Source: Pigmentiphaga litoralis
GTDB lineage: Bacteria; Pseudomonadota; Gammaproteobacteria; Burkholderiales; Burkholderiaceae_B
Assembly (NCBI RefSeq): GCF_013408655.1
Contig: NZ_JACCBP010000001.1
Span: 1,426,001-1,490,000 of the forward strand
Direction of reading: 5' to 3'
DNA length: 64,000 nucleotides
A program made the translations under genes and the position numbers. This document shows positions 40,725-49,097 of the stretch, piece after piece (positions within the stretch are counted from its first letter, which is position 1; each line of letters starts with the position of its first letter). The notes below the pieces were generated by a model. That model was not told where the DNA came from, did not search any database, and saw only the letters and a list, made by a program, of their open reading frames with translations.

Positions 40725-41650
40725 TGGACGCGCTGTTCATGACCGACTTTCTGGCGGCCAGCATCCGCATCGCCACGCCGCTTGCGTTGGCTGCCCTGGG
40801 CGGCATCCTGTCGGAACGCAGCGGCACGTTTGCCGTGGGGCTGGAAGGCCAGATGCTGACCGGCGCCTTTTTTGGTGTGATCGGCACCTTCCTGCTCGGG
40901 CATATTGGCTGGGGCCTGGTGGCCGCGGCGCTGGGCGGCATGGGCCTGGCCCTGCTGGTGGCCACCGCGACCGTGCGCTTTCATACCGAACACATGGTGA
41001 CCGGCATTGCGTCGAACATCCTGGCGCTGGGGCTGACCAGCTTCATGCTGCGCGCCCTGGTCGGCCAGGGACAGGCGCCGGTGATCCGCATCCCGACGCT
41101 GGAAGCGTGGTCCGTGCCCTATCTGTCGGACCTGCCGGTGGTTGGCCCCTTGCTGTTCACGCAGCCGCCGCTGACCTACTTCACGGTGCTGGCCATCGTG
41201 CCGGTGTCGCTGTTCCTGTTCCGCACGCGTGCCGGTCTGACCCTGCGCGCGGTGGGCGAAAACCCGCAAGCCGCGTTTGCAGCGGGCGCGCGGCCCGACC
41301 GGGTGAGGATGGCGGCCATTGTGGCGGGCGGCGCCTTTGCCGGACTGGCGGGCGCCGTCCTGTCCTTGCAGCAGGTGGGCACCTTTACCGACGGCATGAC
41401 CAGTGGCCGCGGGTACCTGGTGCTGGCCGCGATCATCGTCGGCCGGTGGATGCCGCTGGGCACCCTGGCCGCCTGCCTGGTGTTCGGCGCGGCCGAGGCG
41501 CTGTCGCTGCGTGTGCAGGCGTTCAGTCTGCCGGTGTCGTCGTATGTGATCCAGATGCTGCCTTACCTGGCGGCCCTGGCCGTGCTGGCCGGCCTGGGGC
41601 GGTCGGCCCGGCTGCCCGCGGCGATCGGCAAGCCGTTCCGGCAGGGGTGA
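40724..41650 (+). CDS. ABC importer permease 2 (NupC/YufQ-like)
   Basis: A 308-residue inner-membrane permease, shorter than its partner as usual for this family. Signatures: A-A-L-G-G-I-L-S-E-R-S-G-T-F-A-V-G-L-E-G-Q near the N-terminus (about 22-42), T-G-I-A-S-N-I-L-A-L-G, and R-A-V-G-E-N-P-Q-A-A in the loop that contacts the ATPase. The start at 40724 overlaps the stop of permease 1 by one base. It ends the importer operon; a nested hairpin lies just after its stop, before the convergent CoA-transferase gene. Confidence 0.93.
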   Translation: MDALFMTDFLAASIRIATPLALAALGGILSERSGTFAVGLEGQMLTGAFFGVIGTFLLGHIGWGLVAAALGGMGLALLVATATVRFHTEHMVTGIASNILALGLTSFMLRALVGQGQAPVIRIPTLEAWSVPYLSDLPVVGPLLFTQPPLTYFTVLAIVPVSLFLFRTRAGLTLRAVGENPQAAFAAGARPDRVRMAAIVAGGAFAGLAGAVLSLQQVGTFTDGMTSGRGYLVLAAIIVGRWMPLGTLAACLVFGAAEALSLRVQAFSLPVSSYVIQMLPYLAALAVLAGLGRSARLPAAIGKPFRQG

Positions 41651-41651
41651 T

Positions 41652-41695
41652 GGCGGCCGCGCAGAGGGTGCGCCCTCGACACCGGGCCGGCCGCC
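41652..41695. terminator. Nested hairpins between convergent genes
   Basis: GGCGGCCG (41652-41659) pairs with CGGCCGCC (41688-41695), and inside them GAGGG-TGCG-CCCTC (41664-41677) forms a second hairpin. It lies immediately after the importer operon and 23 bases before the end of the convergent CoA-transferase gene. There is no T-run, so a two-way terminator function is only a suggestion. Confidence 0.35.
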
Positions 41696-41718
41696 GGATG
41701 GGCCTGCTGCCGACGAGA

Positions 41719-42942
41719 TCAGCTGCCTAACCTTCGGCGCCGCTCCGCATCATCCATGCCCAGCACTTCTGCCAGCACCTGCGCCGTGTGCTCGCCCAGC
41801 CGGGGCGGTGCATGGCGGTATTCCACTGGCGTCTCTGAAAAGCGCAACGGGCTCGCTGTGACCGGTGCGGTGGTGCCCGCCGGGTGCGGCATGTCCACAC
41901 GCAGCCCCCGCGCCTTGACCTGCGGATCGTCGAACACCTGGCTGATGTCGTTGATCGGTCCGCATGGCACGCCCACCGCTTCGAGCCGGGCCAGCCAATC
42001 GTCCCGCCTGCCCTGCTTCATGATGTCGGTCAGCAGCCCGACCAGCACATCGCGATTGATCACGCGCCGCCGGTTGTCGATGAAACGTTCGTCTTCCGCC
42101 AGCTCCGGCGCACCGATCGCGCGGCAATAGGCGCGGTACTGACTATCGTTGCCAGTCGCAACGATCAGGTGCCCGTCGGACGCGGCAAAGACCTGGTACG
42201 GCACCACGTTCTGGTGCGCATTGCCTGCCCGCTGCGGCGCCACGCCGCTGGTAAAGAAGTTCGAGTTCTGATTGGCCAGCAAAGCCACATGGCAATCGAG
42301 CAGCGAGATGTCCAGGTGCTGGCCCAAGCCGCTGCGGCCGCGTTCGGTCAGGGCCGCCAGGATCGCCACGCTGGCATACATGCCGGTGACGATGTCGGTT
42401 ACGGCCACGCCGGCCTTTTGCGGGCCGGCGCCCGGCAGGCCATCGCGCTCGCCAGTGATGCTCATGAGGCCGCCCATGCCCTGGATCATGAAGTCGTATC
42501 CGGGGCGCGTGGCGTAGGGGCCGTCCTGCCCGAAGCCGGTGATGGAGCAATACACCAGTGCAGGATTGAGCGCGTTCAAACTTGCATAGTCGAGGCCATA
42601 GCGGGCCAGTCCGCCCACCTTGAAGTTTTCGACCACCACATCGCAATGGCAGGCCAGTTCGCGCAGCACCTGCGCGCCTTCTGGCGTGGCCATGTCGATC
42701 TCGATCGACCGTTTGTTGCGGTTGGTGCTCAGGTAGTAGGCGGCCTCGGTGGTGTCTTCCCCGTCGGCATCCTTCATGTACGGCGGGCCCCAGCCGCGGG
42801 TGTCGTCCCCCGCGCCAGGCCGTTCCACCTTGATCACGTCGGCGCCCAGGTCAGCCAGGTTCTGCGTGCACCAGGGGCCGGCCAGGATGCGGCTCAGGTC
42901 CAGGACACGAATGCCATCGAGCGGCGCGCGGCGGGCGGTCAT
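41719..42942 (-). CDS. CaiB/BaiF family CoA-transferase
   Basis: A 407-residue class III CoA-transferase, moving CoA between carboxylic acids through an enzyme-aspartyl intermediate. Seen: G-I-R-V-L-D-L-S-R-I-L-A-G-P-W-C (10-25), A-D-V-I-K-V-E-R-P-G, T-N-R-N-K-R-S, the G-L-M-S-I-T-G segment, and A-V-T-D-I-V-T-G-M-Y with the likely nucleophilic aspartate. The length is normal. The start at 42942 overlaps the stop of the upstream MaoC gene by four bases. With the MaoC hydratase and SDR it forms a leftward three-gene operon, presumably activating, hydrating and oxidising one acid. The acid is unknown. Confidence 0.93.
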   Translation of the reverse strand: MTARRAPLDGIRVLDLSRILAGPWCTQNLADLGADVIKVERPGAGDDTRGWGPPYMKDADGEDTTEAAYYLSTNRNKRSIEIDMATPEGAQVLRELACHCDVVVENFKVGGLARYGLDYASLNALNPALVYCSITGFGQDGPYATRPGYDFMIQGMGGLMSITGERDGLPGAGPQKAGVAVTDIVTGMYASVAILAALTERGRSGLGQHLDISLLDCHVALLANQNSNFFTSGVAPQRAGNAHQNVVPYQVFAASDGHLIVATGNDSQYRAYCRAIGAPELAEDERFIDNRRRVINRDVLVGLLTDIMKQGRRDDWLARLEAVGVPCGPINDISQVFDDPQVKARGLRVDMPHPAGTTAPVTASPLRFSETPVEYRHAPPRLGEHTAQVLAEVLGMDDAERRRRLGS

Positions 42943-43832
42943 GCGGCCTCCTGCGCGGCGGATCCGGTGGCGGTCAGGTCGAACGCCGCCGTCCCATGAC
43001 TGAGCGCGACCACGTCGCGTTCGGCCACGCGCGCCCGGAAGCGCACCACGCCCGGCCCGTCGTCCCACAGGTCGAACACCAGCGTTTCGCCGGGATAGAC
43101 CGGCGACGAAAAGCGGGCGTCCAGCTGGCGCAGCCGGCTGGCGTCGTAATCGCAGCGTTCCCGCACAACGGCGTGCGCGGCCATGCCGAACGACGCCAGG
43201 CCATGCAGGATGGGACGCGGATAGCCCGCGGCCTGCGCAACCGCCGGGTCCACGTGCAAGGGATTGGGGTCGGCGCTCAGGCGGTAGATCAGCGCGGCGC
43301 GCGGCGATACCGGCAGGCTGGCCGATGCATCGGCCGGGCGGTCCGGCGTGGCGGCAAGCGGCGGCGGCGGGGCATCGCCCTCGCCAAAGCCGCCGTCCCC
43401 GCGGCAGAAGGTGGATTGCGTCAGCGTCGCCAGGCAGACGCCGTCGGTGTTCAACACGTTGCGTTCGACAACCACAATGGCTCCCTTGTCGGCACCCTTG
43501 TCGATGACATGGGTGATGCGGCTTCGGCCCACCACCTCGCCTTCGGGTGGAAGGGGCGCATGGATGCGCAGGCGCTGTTCGCCATGTACCAGCCGCACCC
43601 AGTCGATACCGGCACGCGGATCACGCATCCAGAAGCCAGGATAGCCCAGCACCACGCTCATGGTCGGGAATGCGGCCAGGCCGTCTTCGTACACATAGTG
43701 CAGTTGGCGGGTGTCGGACGGATCTTCGCCCAGGCCGATGCCCAGGGCATACAACATCGTGTCTTTTGCCGCATACCGCTGCGGCACGTCGGGAAATTCC
43801 CAGTGTTTCAGGGTCGCGTAATCCAGGGGCAT
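42939..43832 (-). CDS. MaoC-type double hot-dog enoyl-CoA hydratase
   Basis: A 297-residue hydratase with an N-terminal (MaoC-N/FAS1-like, about 1-140) and a C-terminal hot-dog domain (about 175-290). The second carries the hydratase-2 motif Y-R-L-S-A-D-P-N-P-L-H-V-D-P with the catalytic Asp and His, then P-I-L-H-G-L. This resembles the hydratase-2 part of multifunctional beta-oxidation enzymes, giving R-3-hydroxyacyl-CoA. The ATG at 43832 (M-P-L-D-Y) is preferred to longer alternatives since it lies just upstream of the conserved N-terminal domain and 7 bases after the SDR stop. It sits between the SDR and the CoA-transferase genes in one leftward operon. Confidence 0.9.
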   Translation of the reverse strand: MPLDYATLKHWEFPDVPQRYAAKDTMLYALGIGLGEDPSDTRQLHYVYEDGLAAFPTMSVVLGYPGFWMRDPRAGIDWVRLVHGEQRLRIHAPLPPEGEVVGRSRITHVIDKGADKGAIVVVERNVLNTDGVCLATLTQSTFCRGDGGFGEGDAPPPPLAATPDRPADASASLPVSPRAALIYRLSADPNPLHVDPAVAQAAGYPRPILHGLASFGMAAHAVVRERCDYDASRLRQLDARFSSPVYPGETLVFDLWDDGPGVVRFRARVAERDVVALSHGTAAFDLTATGSAAQEAA

Positions 43833-43839
43833 GATGGGC

Positions 43840-44754
43840 TCAGATGGGGTCCCAGTCGATGACGTCGGGCGATCGTTCAAGGGCATAAAACTGTTTGCGC
43901 ATGGACGGGATCGCGACATCGGCGATCGATTCGGGCGTCCAGCCTTCGCTCAGGTGCACCGACCGGATCGGGCGCGGCTGGCTGAACAGCATGATCTCGT
44001 TGGCGCGCACCGCGAACAGCTGCGCGGTCACGTCTTTCGCGGCATCACTGGCCAGGTACACGGCCAGCGGTGCGACCTTGCCCGGCTCCATCTTCTTGAG
44101 CTTTTCCACCCGCGCCTGGGCTTCGGGCGTATCCGACGGGATCGAGCTGGTCATGCGGCTCCACGCAAACGGCGCAATGCAGTTGGACCGCACGTTGTAG
44201 CGGGACATGTCCAGCGCGATCGATTTGGACAGCGCGACCACGCCCAGCTTGGCGGCCGCGTAATTGGCCTGGCCAAGGTTGCCGATCAGCCCCGACGTGG
44301 ACGTCATGTGCACGAAGGCGCCCGACTCCTGCTCGCGAAAGAACGGTGCGGCGGCCCGGCTGACAAAGAAGGCGCCATGCAGGTGCACGTCGATCACCTG
44401 ACGCCATTCTTCTTCATTCATCTTGTGGAAGACGCGGTCCCGCAGGTTGCCCGCATTGTTGACGATCGCATCGATCCGCCCGAAGTGGTCGATGGCGGTC
44501 TGCACGATCTGGTTGGCGCCTTGCGACGAGGCCACGCTGTCGGTGTTGGCGACCGCCTCGCCGCCGGACGCGCGGATCTCGGCCACCACCTGTTGCGCGG
44601 GGCCGTCACCGCCGCCTTCTCCTGCCAGCGATACGCCGATGTCGTTGACGATGACCCGCGCACCCGATGCCGCCATCGCCAGCGCCACACTGCGGCCGAT
44701 GCCACCGCCCGCCCCCGTCACCACCACCACTTTTCCTGCAACGATATCGCTCAT
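43840..44754 (-). CDS. SDR dehydrogenase, MFE-2 3-hydroxyacyl-CoA dehydrogenase-like
   Basis: A 304-residue short-chain dehydrogenase. The NAD(P)-binding T-G-A-G-G-G-I-G (13-20), N-D-I-G, N-N-A-G, and the catalytic set S-T-S-G-L-I-G-N-L-G-Q-A-N-Y-A-A-A-K (Ser, Tyr, Lys) are intact. The long form, with G-E-G-G-G-D-G-P-A near 45 and K-M-N-E-E-E-W in the middle, resembles the R-3-hydroxyacyl-CoA dehydrogenase domain of peroxisomal-type multifunctional enzymes. That fits the adjacent MaoC hydratase, which would supply an R-3-hydroxyacyl-CoA. AGGAG stands ten bases before the ATG at 44754, deciding the start. It leads the three-gene operon, divergent from a LysR gene. Confidence 0.92.
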   Translation of the reverse strand: MSDIVAGKVVVVTGAGGGIGRSVALAMAASGARVIVNDIGVSLAGEGGGDGPAQQVVAEIRASGGEAVANTDSVASSQGANQIVQTAIDHFGRIDAIVNNAGNLRDRVFHKMNEEEWRQVIDVHLHGAFFVSRAAAPFFREQESGAFVHMTSTSGLIGNLGQANYAAAKLGVVALSKSIALDMSRYNVRSNCIAPFAWSRMTSSIPSDTPEAQARVEKLKKMEPGKVAPLAVYLASDAAKDVTAQLFAVRANEIMLFSQPRPIRSVHLSEGWTPESIADVAIPSMRKQFYALERSPDVIDWDPI

Positions 44755-44815
44755 GGACTGCGTCTCCTGTCTGACCACGTTTTGACGCATGGTAGATTCA
44801 ACGGCAGACATTCAA

Positions 44816-44835
44816 GCATTCAAGAATAAGAATGC
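44816..44835. promoter_or_regulatory. Candidate LysR-type binding site
   Basis: GCATTC-AAGAATAA-GAATGC is a perfect 6-bp inverted repeat in the 102-base spacer between the divergent SDR operon and LysR gene, 22 bases before the LysR start. Its size and position suit a LysR regulator's own binding site. Confidence 0.5.
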
Positions 44836-44856
44836 CCCCCTTTTGCGTGGTGGAAC

Positions 44857-45768
44857 ATGAGACATGACCTGACCGACCTGCGGCTGTTTGTGAACGTCGG
44901 CGAAACCCGGAATCTGACGCGCGCCGCCGAGCGCACCTTCCTGTCGCTGCCCGCCGCCAGCGCCCGGATCAAGAACATGGAAGAAGGCTTCAAGGCGCGC
45001 TTGCTGGTGCGGCTTGCCACGGGGGTGTCGCTGACGCCCGCCGGCGAAGTGCTGCTGCACCACGCCCGCGCCATTTTCAGCCAGCTGGAATGCCTGAACG
45101 CCGACCTGCAGCCCTACACGCGGGGCGTGAAGGGCCGGCTGCGCCTGCTGGCCAACACCACCGCGACCAATTCCTTCCTGGCCGACGCGCTGTCCACCTT
45201 CCTGCCGGAACACCCGGATGTCGATATCGAGCTGACCGAAAAATCGTCGGTCGACATCGTGCTGGCATTGCGCGCGGGCGCCGGGGACCTGGGCATCGTG
45301 TCGGGCACCATCAGCAGCGACGGGCTGGATGTGTACCCGCTGTTCCGCGATGAACTGGCCGTGGTGACCTCACTCACGCATCCCTTGGCATCGGAACCCC
45401 GCGTGCAGTTTGCGGATCTGCTCGATCACTATCAGTTCGTCGGCATCCATCCGGACAGCGCCATCCAGACCTTCCTGGAAGACATTGCGTCGGGGCTGGG
45501 CAAACGCGTGAATCAGCGGGTGCACGTGGGCAGCTTCGAAGCCGTATGCCGCATGGTCGAAGCCGGCGCTGGCATTGCCATCGTGCCCCGCGCGTGCGCC
45601 GCGCGCTACAGCCGCCCGCAGGCCCTGAAGGTGGTGCCGCTTGCCGACGAATGGGCCCTGCGCGACCGCCTGCTGTGCCGCCAGCGCGGCCGCGACCTGC
45701 CCCGCTTTGCCGAAGATTTCATCCAGCACATCATGCGGGCGACCCAGGACGATCCGTCGCCACTCTGA
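44857..45768 (+). CDS. LysR-family regulator of the SDR-MaoC-CaiB operon
   Basis: A 303-residue LysR regulator. The N-terminal helix-turn-helix (D-L-R-L-F-V-N-V, then L-T-R-A-A-E-R, then L-S-L-P-A-A-S-A-R-I-K-N-M-E) is clear, and the effector domain starts around residue 90 with G-R-L-R-L-L-A-N. It is divergent from the SDR-MaoC-CaiB operon, with a 20-bp inverted repeat between them, so it likely controls that operon in response to the acid or its CoA ester. The Bug receptor gene downstream is 197 bases away in the same direction and could also be in its regulon. Confidence 0.9.
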   Translation: MRHDLTDLRLFVNVGETRNLTRAAERTFLSLPAASARIKNMEEGFKARLLVRLATGVSLTPAGEVLLHHARAIFSQLECLNADLQPYTRGVKGRLRLLANTTATNSFLADALSTFLPEHPDVDIELTEKSSVDIVLALRAGAGDLGIVSGTISSDGLDVYPLFRDELAVVTSLTHPLASEPRVQFADLLDHYQFVGIHPDSAIQTFLEDIASGLGKRVNQRVHVGSFEAVCRMVEAGAGIAIVPRACAARYSRPQALKVVPLADEWALRDRLLCRQRGRDLPRFAEDFIQHIMRATQDDPSPL

Positions 45769-45965
45769 GCCGCCAGCCGCGCGAAAAATCGCTCGGTGCA
45801 CCTAGGGTCTTCCCGCTGCGGGATGACGCGGGGTTGGCCGCAAACGACGAGGGGCTTCGGCAGATGTGAATCCGCCCCCCGCGCCTGATTCGTAAATAAT
45901 GGCCCAGGCCGACGCACGGGATCGTGCGCCGCAGCCACCATAACAACGACATCAGGAGACACCAC

Positions 45966-46967
45966 ATGGTCCATCGGGAACGGCGCCGTTTCGTCGCAGG
46001 CTTGGGCGCCACACTTGGCGCAGCGATGGGAGGCGGCATGCTGCCAGGCATGGCCCACGCGGCCAGCGACGCCTGGCCCGGACGCCCGGTCACCTTCATC
46101 GTGCCCTTCCCGCCAGGCGGTCCGGTCGACGTCACCGCGCGTTTTACCGCGCAGCCGCTGGGGGTCAAATGGGGCGTGCCGGCCATCGTGGACAACCGCG
46201 CTGGCGCGGGCGGGATCGTTGGCGCGCAATTGGCGGCCCGGGCAGAACCCGATGGTCACACCTTCTTCTTTTCGTCCATTCACCATGCCGTCCGGCCCAC
46301 GTCGGCCAACACGCCCGGCTACGACTACGTCAAGGATTTCGTACCCGTCGGCATGGCGGCGGTGTTCCCCATCGTGCTGGTCGTGCATCCGTCACTGCCA
46401 ATCAAGTCGGTGGCCGAACTGATTGCCTATGCCAAGGCCAATCCCGGCAAGCTGTCGTATGGGTCGTCGGGCAATGGCGGCGGCACGCATCTGGCCGGGG
46501 AATTGTTCAACAGCATGACGGGCGCCAAGCTGCAGCACATTCCCTACCGCGGCAGTGCGCCGGCCATGCAGGACTTGCTGGGTGGACAGGTGCAGATCAT
46601 GTTTGCCGATGGCCCGTCGGCCGTGCCGCACATCAAGGCGGGCAAGATCCGCGCGCTGGGCGTGGGCAATCCGGAACGTTCGGCGCTGGCGCCCGACGTG
46701 CCGACCATTGCCGAATCCGGCTTGCCCGGCTACGAAGCGTATTCCTGGAGTGGCCTGGTCGCGCCCGCGCGCACGCCGGCCGCGATCGTGGCGCGGGTCA
46801 ACGCCGATCTGGTCAGTGTGCTGACGGATCCGGCCACCGCCAAAGCCATGCTGGCGGCGGGCGCGGAACCCAAGCCCGGATCGCCGGAAGCGTTCAGGAC
46901 CTTCATTCAGACCGAGATCACCAAGTGGCAGAAGGTGATCCGCGAAGCCAACATCACGCTGGACTGA
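45966..46967 (+). CDS. Bug-type tripartite tricarboxylate transporter receptor 1
   Basis: A 333-residue periplasmic solute receptor of the TctC/Bug family. The signal peptide has an R-R-R-F-V-A-G start, compatible with twin-arginine export, and ends near A-H-A. The mature part has W-P-G-R-P-V-T-F-I-V-P-F-P-P-G-G and V-D-N-R-A-G-A-G-G, the two loops that grip carboxylate ligands, plus I-P-Y-R-G-S-A-P-A-M-Q-D-L-L-G-G. AGGAGA precedes the ATG. No TctA/TctB membrane genes are in the window, which is common for Bug proteins; some act as sensors or share distant permeases. Proximity suggests its ligand is the acid degraded by nearby genes. Confidence 0.93.
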   Translation: MVHRERRRFVAGLGATLGAAMGGGMLPGMAHAASDAWPGRPVTFIVPFPPGGPVDVTARFTAQPLGVKWGVPAIVDNRAGAGGIVGAQLAARAEPDGHTFFFSSIHHAVRPTSANTPGYDYVKDFVPVGMAAVFPIVLVVHPSLPIKSVAELIAYAKANPGKLSYGSSGNGGGTHLAGELFNSMTGAKLQHIPYRGSAPAMQDLLGGQVQIMFADGPSAVPHIKAGKIRALGVGNPERSALAPDVPTIAESGLPGYEAYSWSGLVAPARTPAAIVARVNADLVSVLTDPATAKAMLAAGAEPKPGSPEAFRTFIQTEITKWQKVIREANITLD

Positions 46968-47023
46968 CAACGCGGGCGGCCCCGCAGCTGCGCACACCGC
47001 GCGCGAGCGGGTGCCCGCCCCTT

Positions 47024-48010
47024 CTACCTGTCGCGCACGCGCGCCCTTGCCTCGTCATATTCGCGACACCACTGCGCGACCAGCGCTTCCACCGGCAACA
47101 CTTCCTGCGCCGCGCCCACGCCCTGCCCCGCGCTCCACACATCGCGCCAGGCCTTGGGCCGGGCGTCCTTGTCGAGATTGACGGGCGCGGCGGCACCGGC
47201 TTCCAGCGCCGCCGGGTCGATGCCCGCCGCGACGATGCTGGGCAGCAGGTAGTTGGCCGGCACACCCGAAAAGTAGGCGGTATTGACCACGTCGGCCGCC
47301 TGCGCGCCCAGCACCATGTCGCGATACGCATCGGACGCCAGCGACTCATTCGTCGCGATGAAGGGTGTGCCGACATAGGCATAGTCGCAGCCCAGCACCT
47401 GCGCGGCCAGCACGTCCTTGCCGTGGCTCAAGCACCCCGACAACGCGATCGGCCCGTCATGGAAGGCCCGCACTTCGTTGACGAACGCAACCGGATTCAG
47501 CCGCCCCGCATGGCCGCCCGCGCCGGCCGCCACCAGGATCAATCCATCGGCCCCGGCCGCCAGCGCGCGGCGCGCATGGCGCACCTGCGTGACGTCGTGA
47601 AAGACCTTGCCGCCGTAGGCATGCACCGCCCTGACCACGGCATCGGGGGCATGCAGGGACGTGATCACCAGCGGCACCTGGCGGCGCGCCAGGATCTCCA
47701 GGTCACCTTCCCATCGCGGATTGGATGGATGCACGATCAGGTTCACGCCATAGGGCGCGACCACCGCCCCGGGATGCGCGTCGCGATACGCGGCCAGGCC
47801 CGCTTCGATCCGGGTCAGCCAGTCTTCCAGCACGGGCTGCGGGCGGGCGTTCAATGACGGGAAGGTCCCGACGATACCCGCAGTGCACTGAGCAATGACC
47901 AGGTCGGGTCCCGATACGAGGAACATGGGCGCAGCGATCACCGGCAGCCGCAGGATGCCCGGGAAGGGGGACGACGCCCCCGTGCCAAACGTGGATGCCG
48001 TCATCGTCAT
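47024..48010 (-). CDS. Nitronate monooxygenase / 2-nitropropane dioxygenase-like flavoprotein
   Basis: A 328-residue FMN TIM-barrel protein of the NMO family. Visible are L-P-V-I-A-A-P-M-F-L-V-S-G at the N-terminus (about 22-34), G-V-N-L-I-V-H, and A-D-G-L-I-L-V-A-A-G-A-G-G-H-A-G-R with the histidine typical of the family, then A-L-S-G-C-L-S-H-G and Y-A-Y-V-G-T-P-F-I-A-T. True nitronate activity is uncertain; many family members in acyl-CoA clusters have unknown oxidase or enoyl-reductase roles. It overlaps the upstream Bug gene by four bases and ends the leftward DUF35-thiolase-synthetase-Bug-NMO group. Confidence 0.85.
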   Translation of the reverse strand: MTMTASTFGTGASSPFPGILRLPVIAAPMFLVSGPDLVIAQCTAGIVGTFPSLNARPQPVLEDWLTRIEAGLAAYRDAHPGAVVAPYGVNLIVHPSNPRWEGDLEILARRQVPLVITSLHAPDAVVRAVHAYGGKVFHDVTQVRHARRALAAGADGLILVAAGAGGHAGRLNPVAFVNEVRAFHDGPIALSGCLSHGKDVLAAQVLGCDYAYVGTPFIATNESLASDAYRDMVLGAQAADVVNTAYFSGVPANYLLPSIVAAGIDPAALEAGAAAPVNLDKDARPKAWRDVWSAGQGVGAAQEVLPVEALVAQWCREYDEARARVRDR

Positions 48011-48984
48011 TCCGCCTGAATGTTTGCCGCCTTGATCACGTCACCCCACAAGGCGTATTCGCGATCGATGCGGCGTTTGAGCTCCGCCGAATCCCCGACG
48101 TTCAAGGTGTACCCGCCGTCGATCATCGACTTGCGAAACGCCGGGTCCTGGCCGACTTCCTTCAGCGCCGTCTTGAGCCGGTCTTCCACCGCGGCCGGCA
48201 ACTTCGTGGGGCCGACCAGTGCGTACCAGCCTGTCACCTCGTAGTCGGGCACGCCCGCTTCGATCATGGTGGGCATGTCCGGCATGCCCGCGTTTCGAGT
48301 GCGTGACGTGACCGCCAGGGGCCGCGCCTTGCCGCTCTGAATGTACGGAATGGCGGTGCTGGTGATGTCGAACATGAAGGTGATCTTGCCGCCCACCATG
48401 TCCAGCATGGCCGGGGCATTGCCGCGATACGGGACGTGCAGCATCGGCGCGCGCGTTTCTTTCTTCAGCAGTTCCGCCGACAGGTGATTGGACGCGCCCA
48501 CCCCCGCCGACCCGAAGGAAACCTTGTCGGGGTACTGCTTGGAATAGGCGACCAGTTCCTGCACGCTTTTGACCGGCACATCCGGCCCCACCATCAACAC
48601 GTTGGTGTAATCGACCACCAGTCCGATCAAGGAAAAATCGGTGCGGGGATCGAACAGCTTGCTGCGCTGGACCTGAGGCGAGATCGTCAGCGTCGGGCTG
48701 GCGGCAAAGCCCAGCACATAGCCATCGGGGGCGGTCTTGGCCGTGGCGTCGGACGCGATCATGCCGCTGGCGCCCGCGCGGTTTTCCACCACCACCGTCT
48801 GGCCCAGCCGGTCGCCCAGGTACTTGGCGAACACGCGCGCGGTCGTATCCACGGGGCCGCCCGGGGCGTAGCCCACCAGCAGACGGATCGGGCGATCGGG
48901 GTAGGTGTTGGCATGCGCGGCAGGTACGGTCGCCAGCAGCACGGCTGCGGCCAGGCCGAACCGGGTCCGGAAAAGTGGGGTCAT
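48007..48984 (-). CDS. Bug-type tripartite tricarboxylate transporter receptor 2
   Basis: A 325-residue periplasmic receptor of the TctC/Bug family with a Sec signal peptide ending near A-H-A (about 25). The ligand-binding loops Y-P-D-R-P-I-R-L-L-V-G-Y-A-P-G-G and V-V-E-N-R-A-G-A-S-G are intact, with H-V-P-Y-R-G-N-A-P-A-M-L-D-M-V-G-G further on. It is not closely similar to the first Bug protein outside these motifs, so the two probably bind different acids. A GGAG lies about ten bases before the start. It overlaps the NMO-like gene by four bases, suggesting joint expression. No cognate permease is present. Confidence 0.93.
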   Translation of the reverse strand: MTPLFRTRFGLAAAVLLATVPAAHANTYPDRPIRLLVGYAPGGPVDTTARVFAKYLGDRLGQTVVVENRAGASGMIASDATAKTAPDGYVLGFAASPTLTISPQVQRSKLFDPRTDFSLIGLVVDYTNVLMVGPDVPVKSVQELVAYSKQYPDKVSFGSAGVGASNHLSAELLKKETRAPMLHVPYRGNAPAMLDMVGGKITFMFDITSTAIPYIQSGKARPLAVTSRTRNAGMPDMPTMIEAGVPDYEVTGWYALVGPTKLPAAVEDRLKTALKEVGQDPAFRKSMIDGGYTLNVGDSAELKRRIDREYALWGDVIKAANIQAE

Positions 48985-49097
48985 TAGGGAGTCTCCGTCG
49001 TTGTTATGGTCGTCGTGATGACGTTGTGGTCGCGCGGGAAATCAATGCGGAAAACAGAAGCGGACAAGAGAAGCGACAACTGAAGCAGTCAGGCAGG

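Noticed and set aside
45769..45965. A small gene between the LysR and the first Bug gene
   Set aside because: The plus-strand frame crossing this gap starts inside the LysR gene and has no ribosome site or conserved motif.
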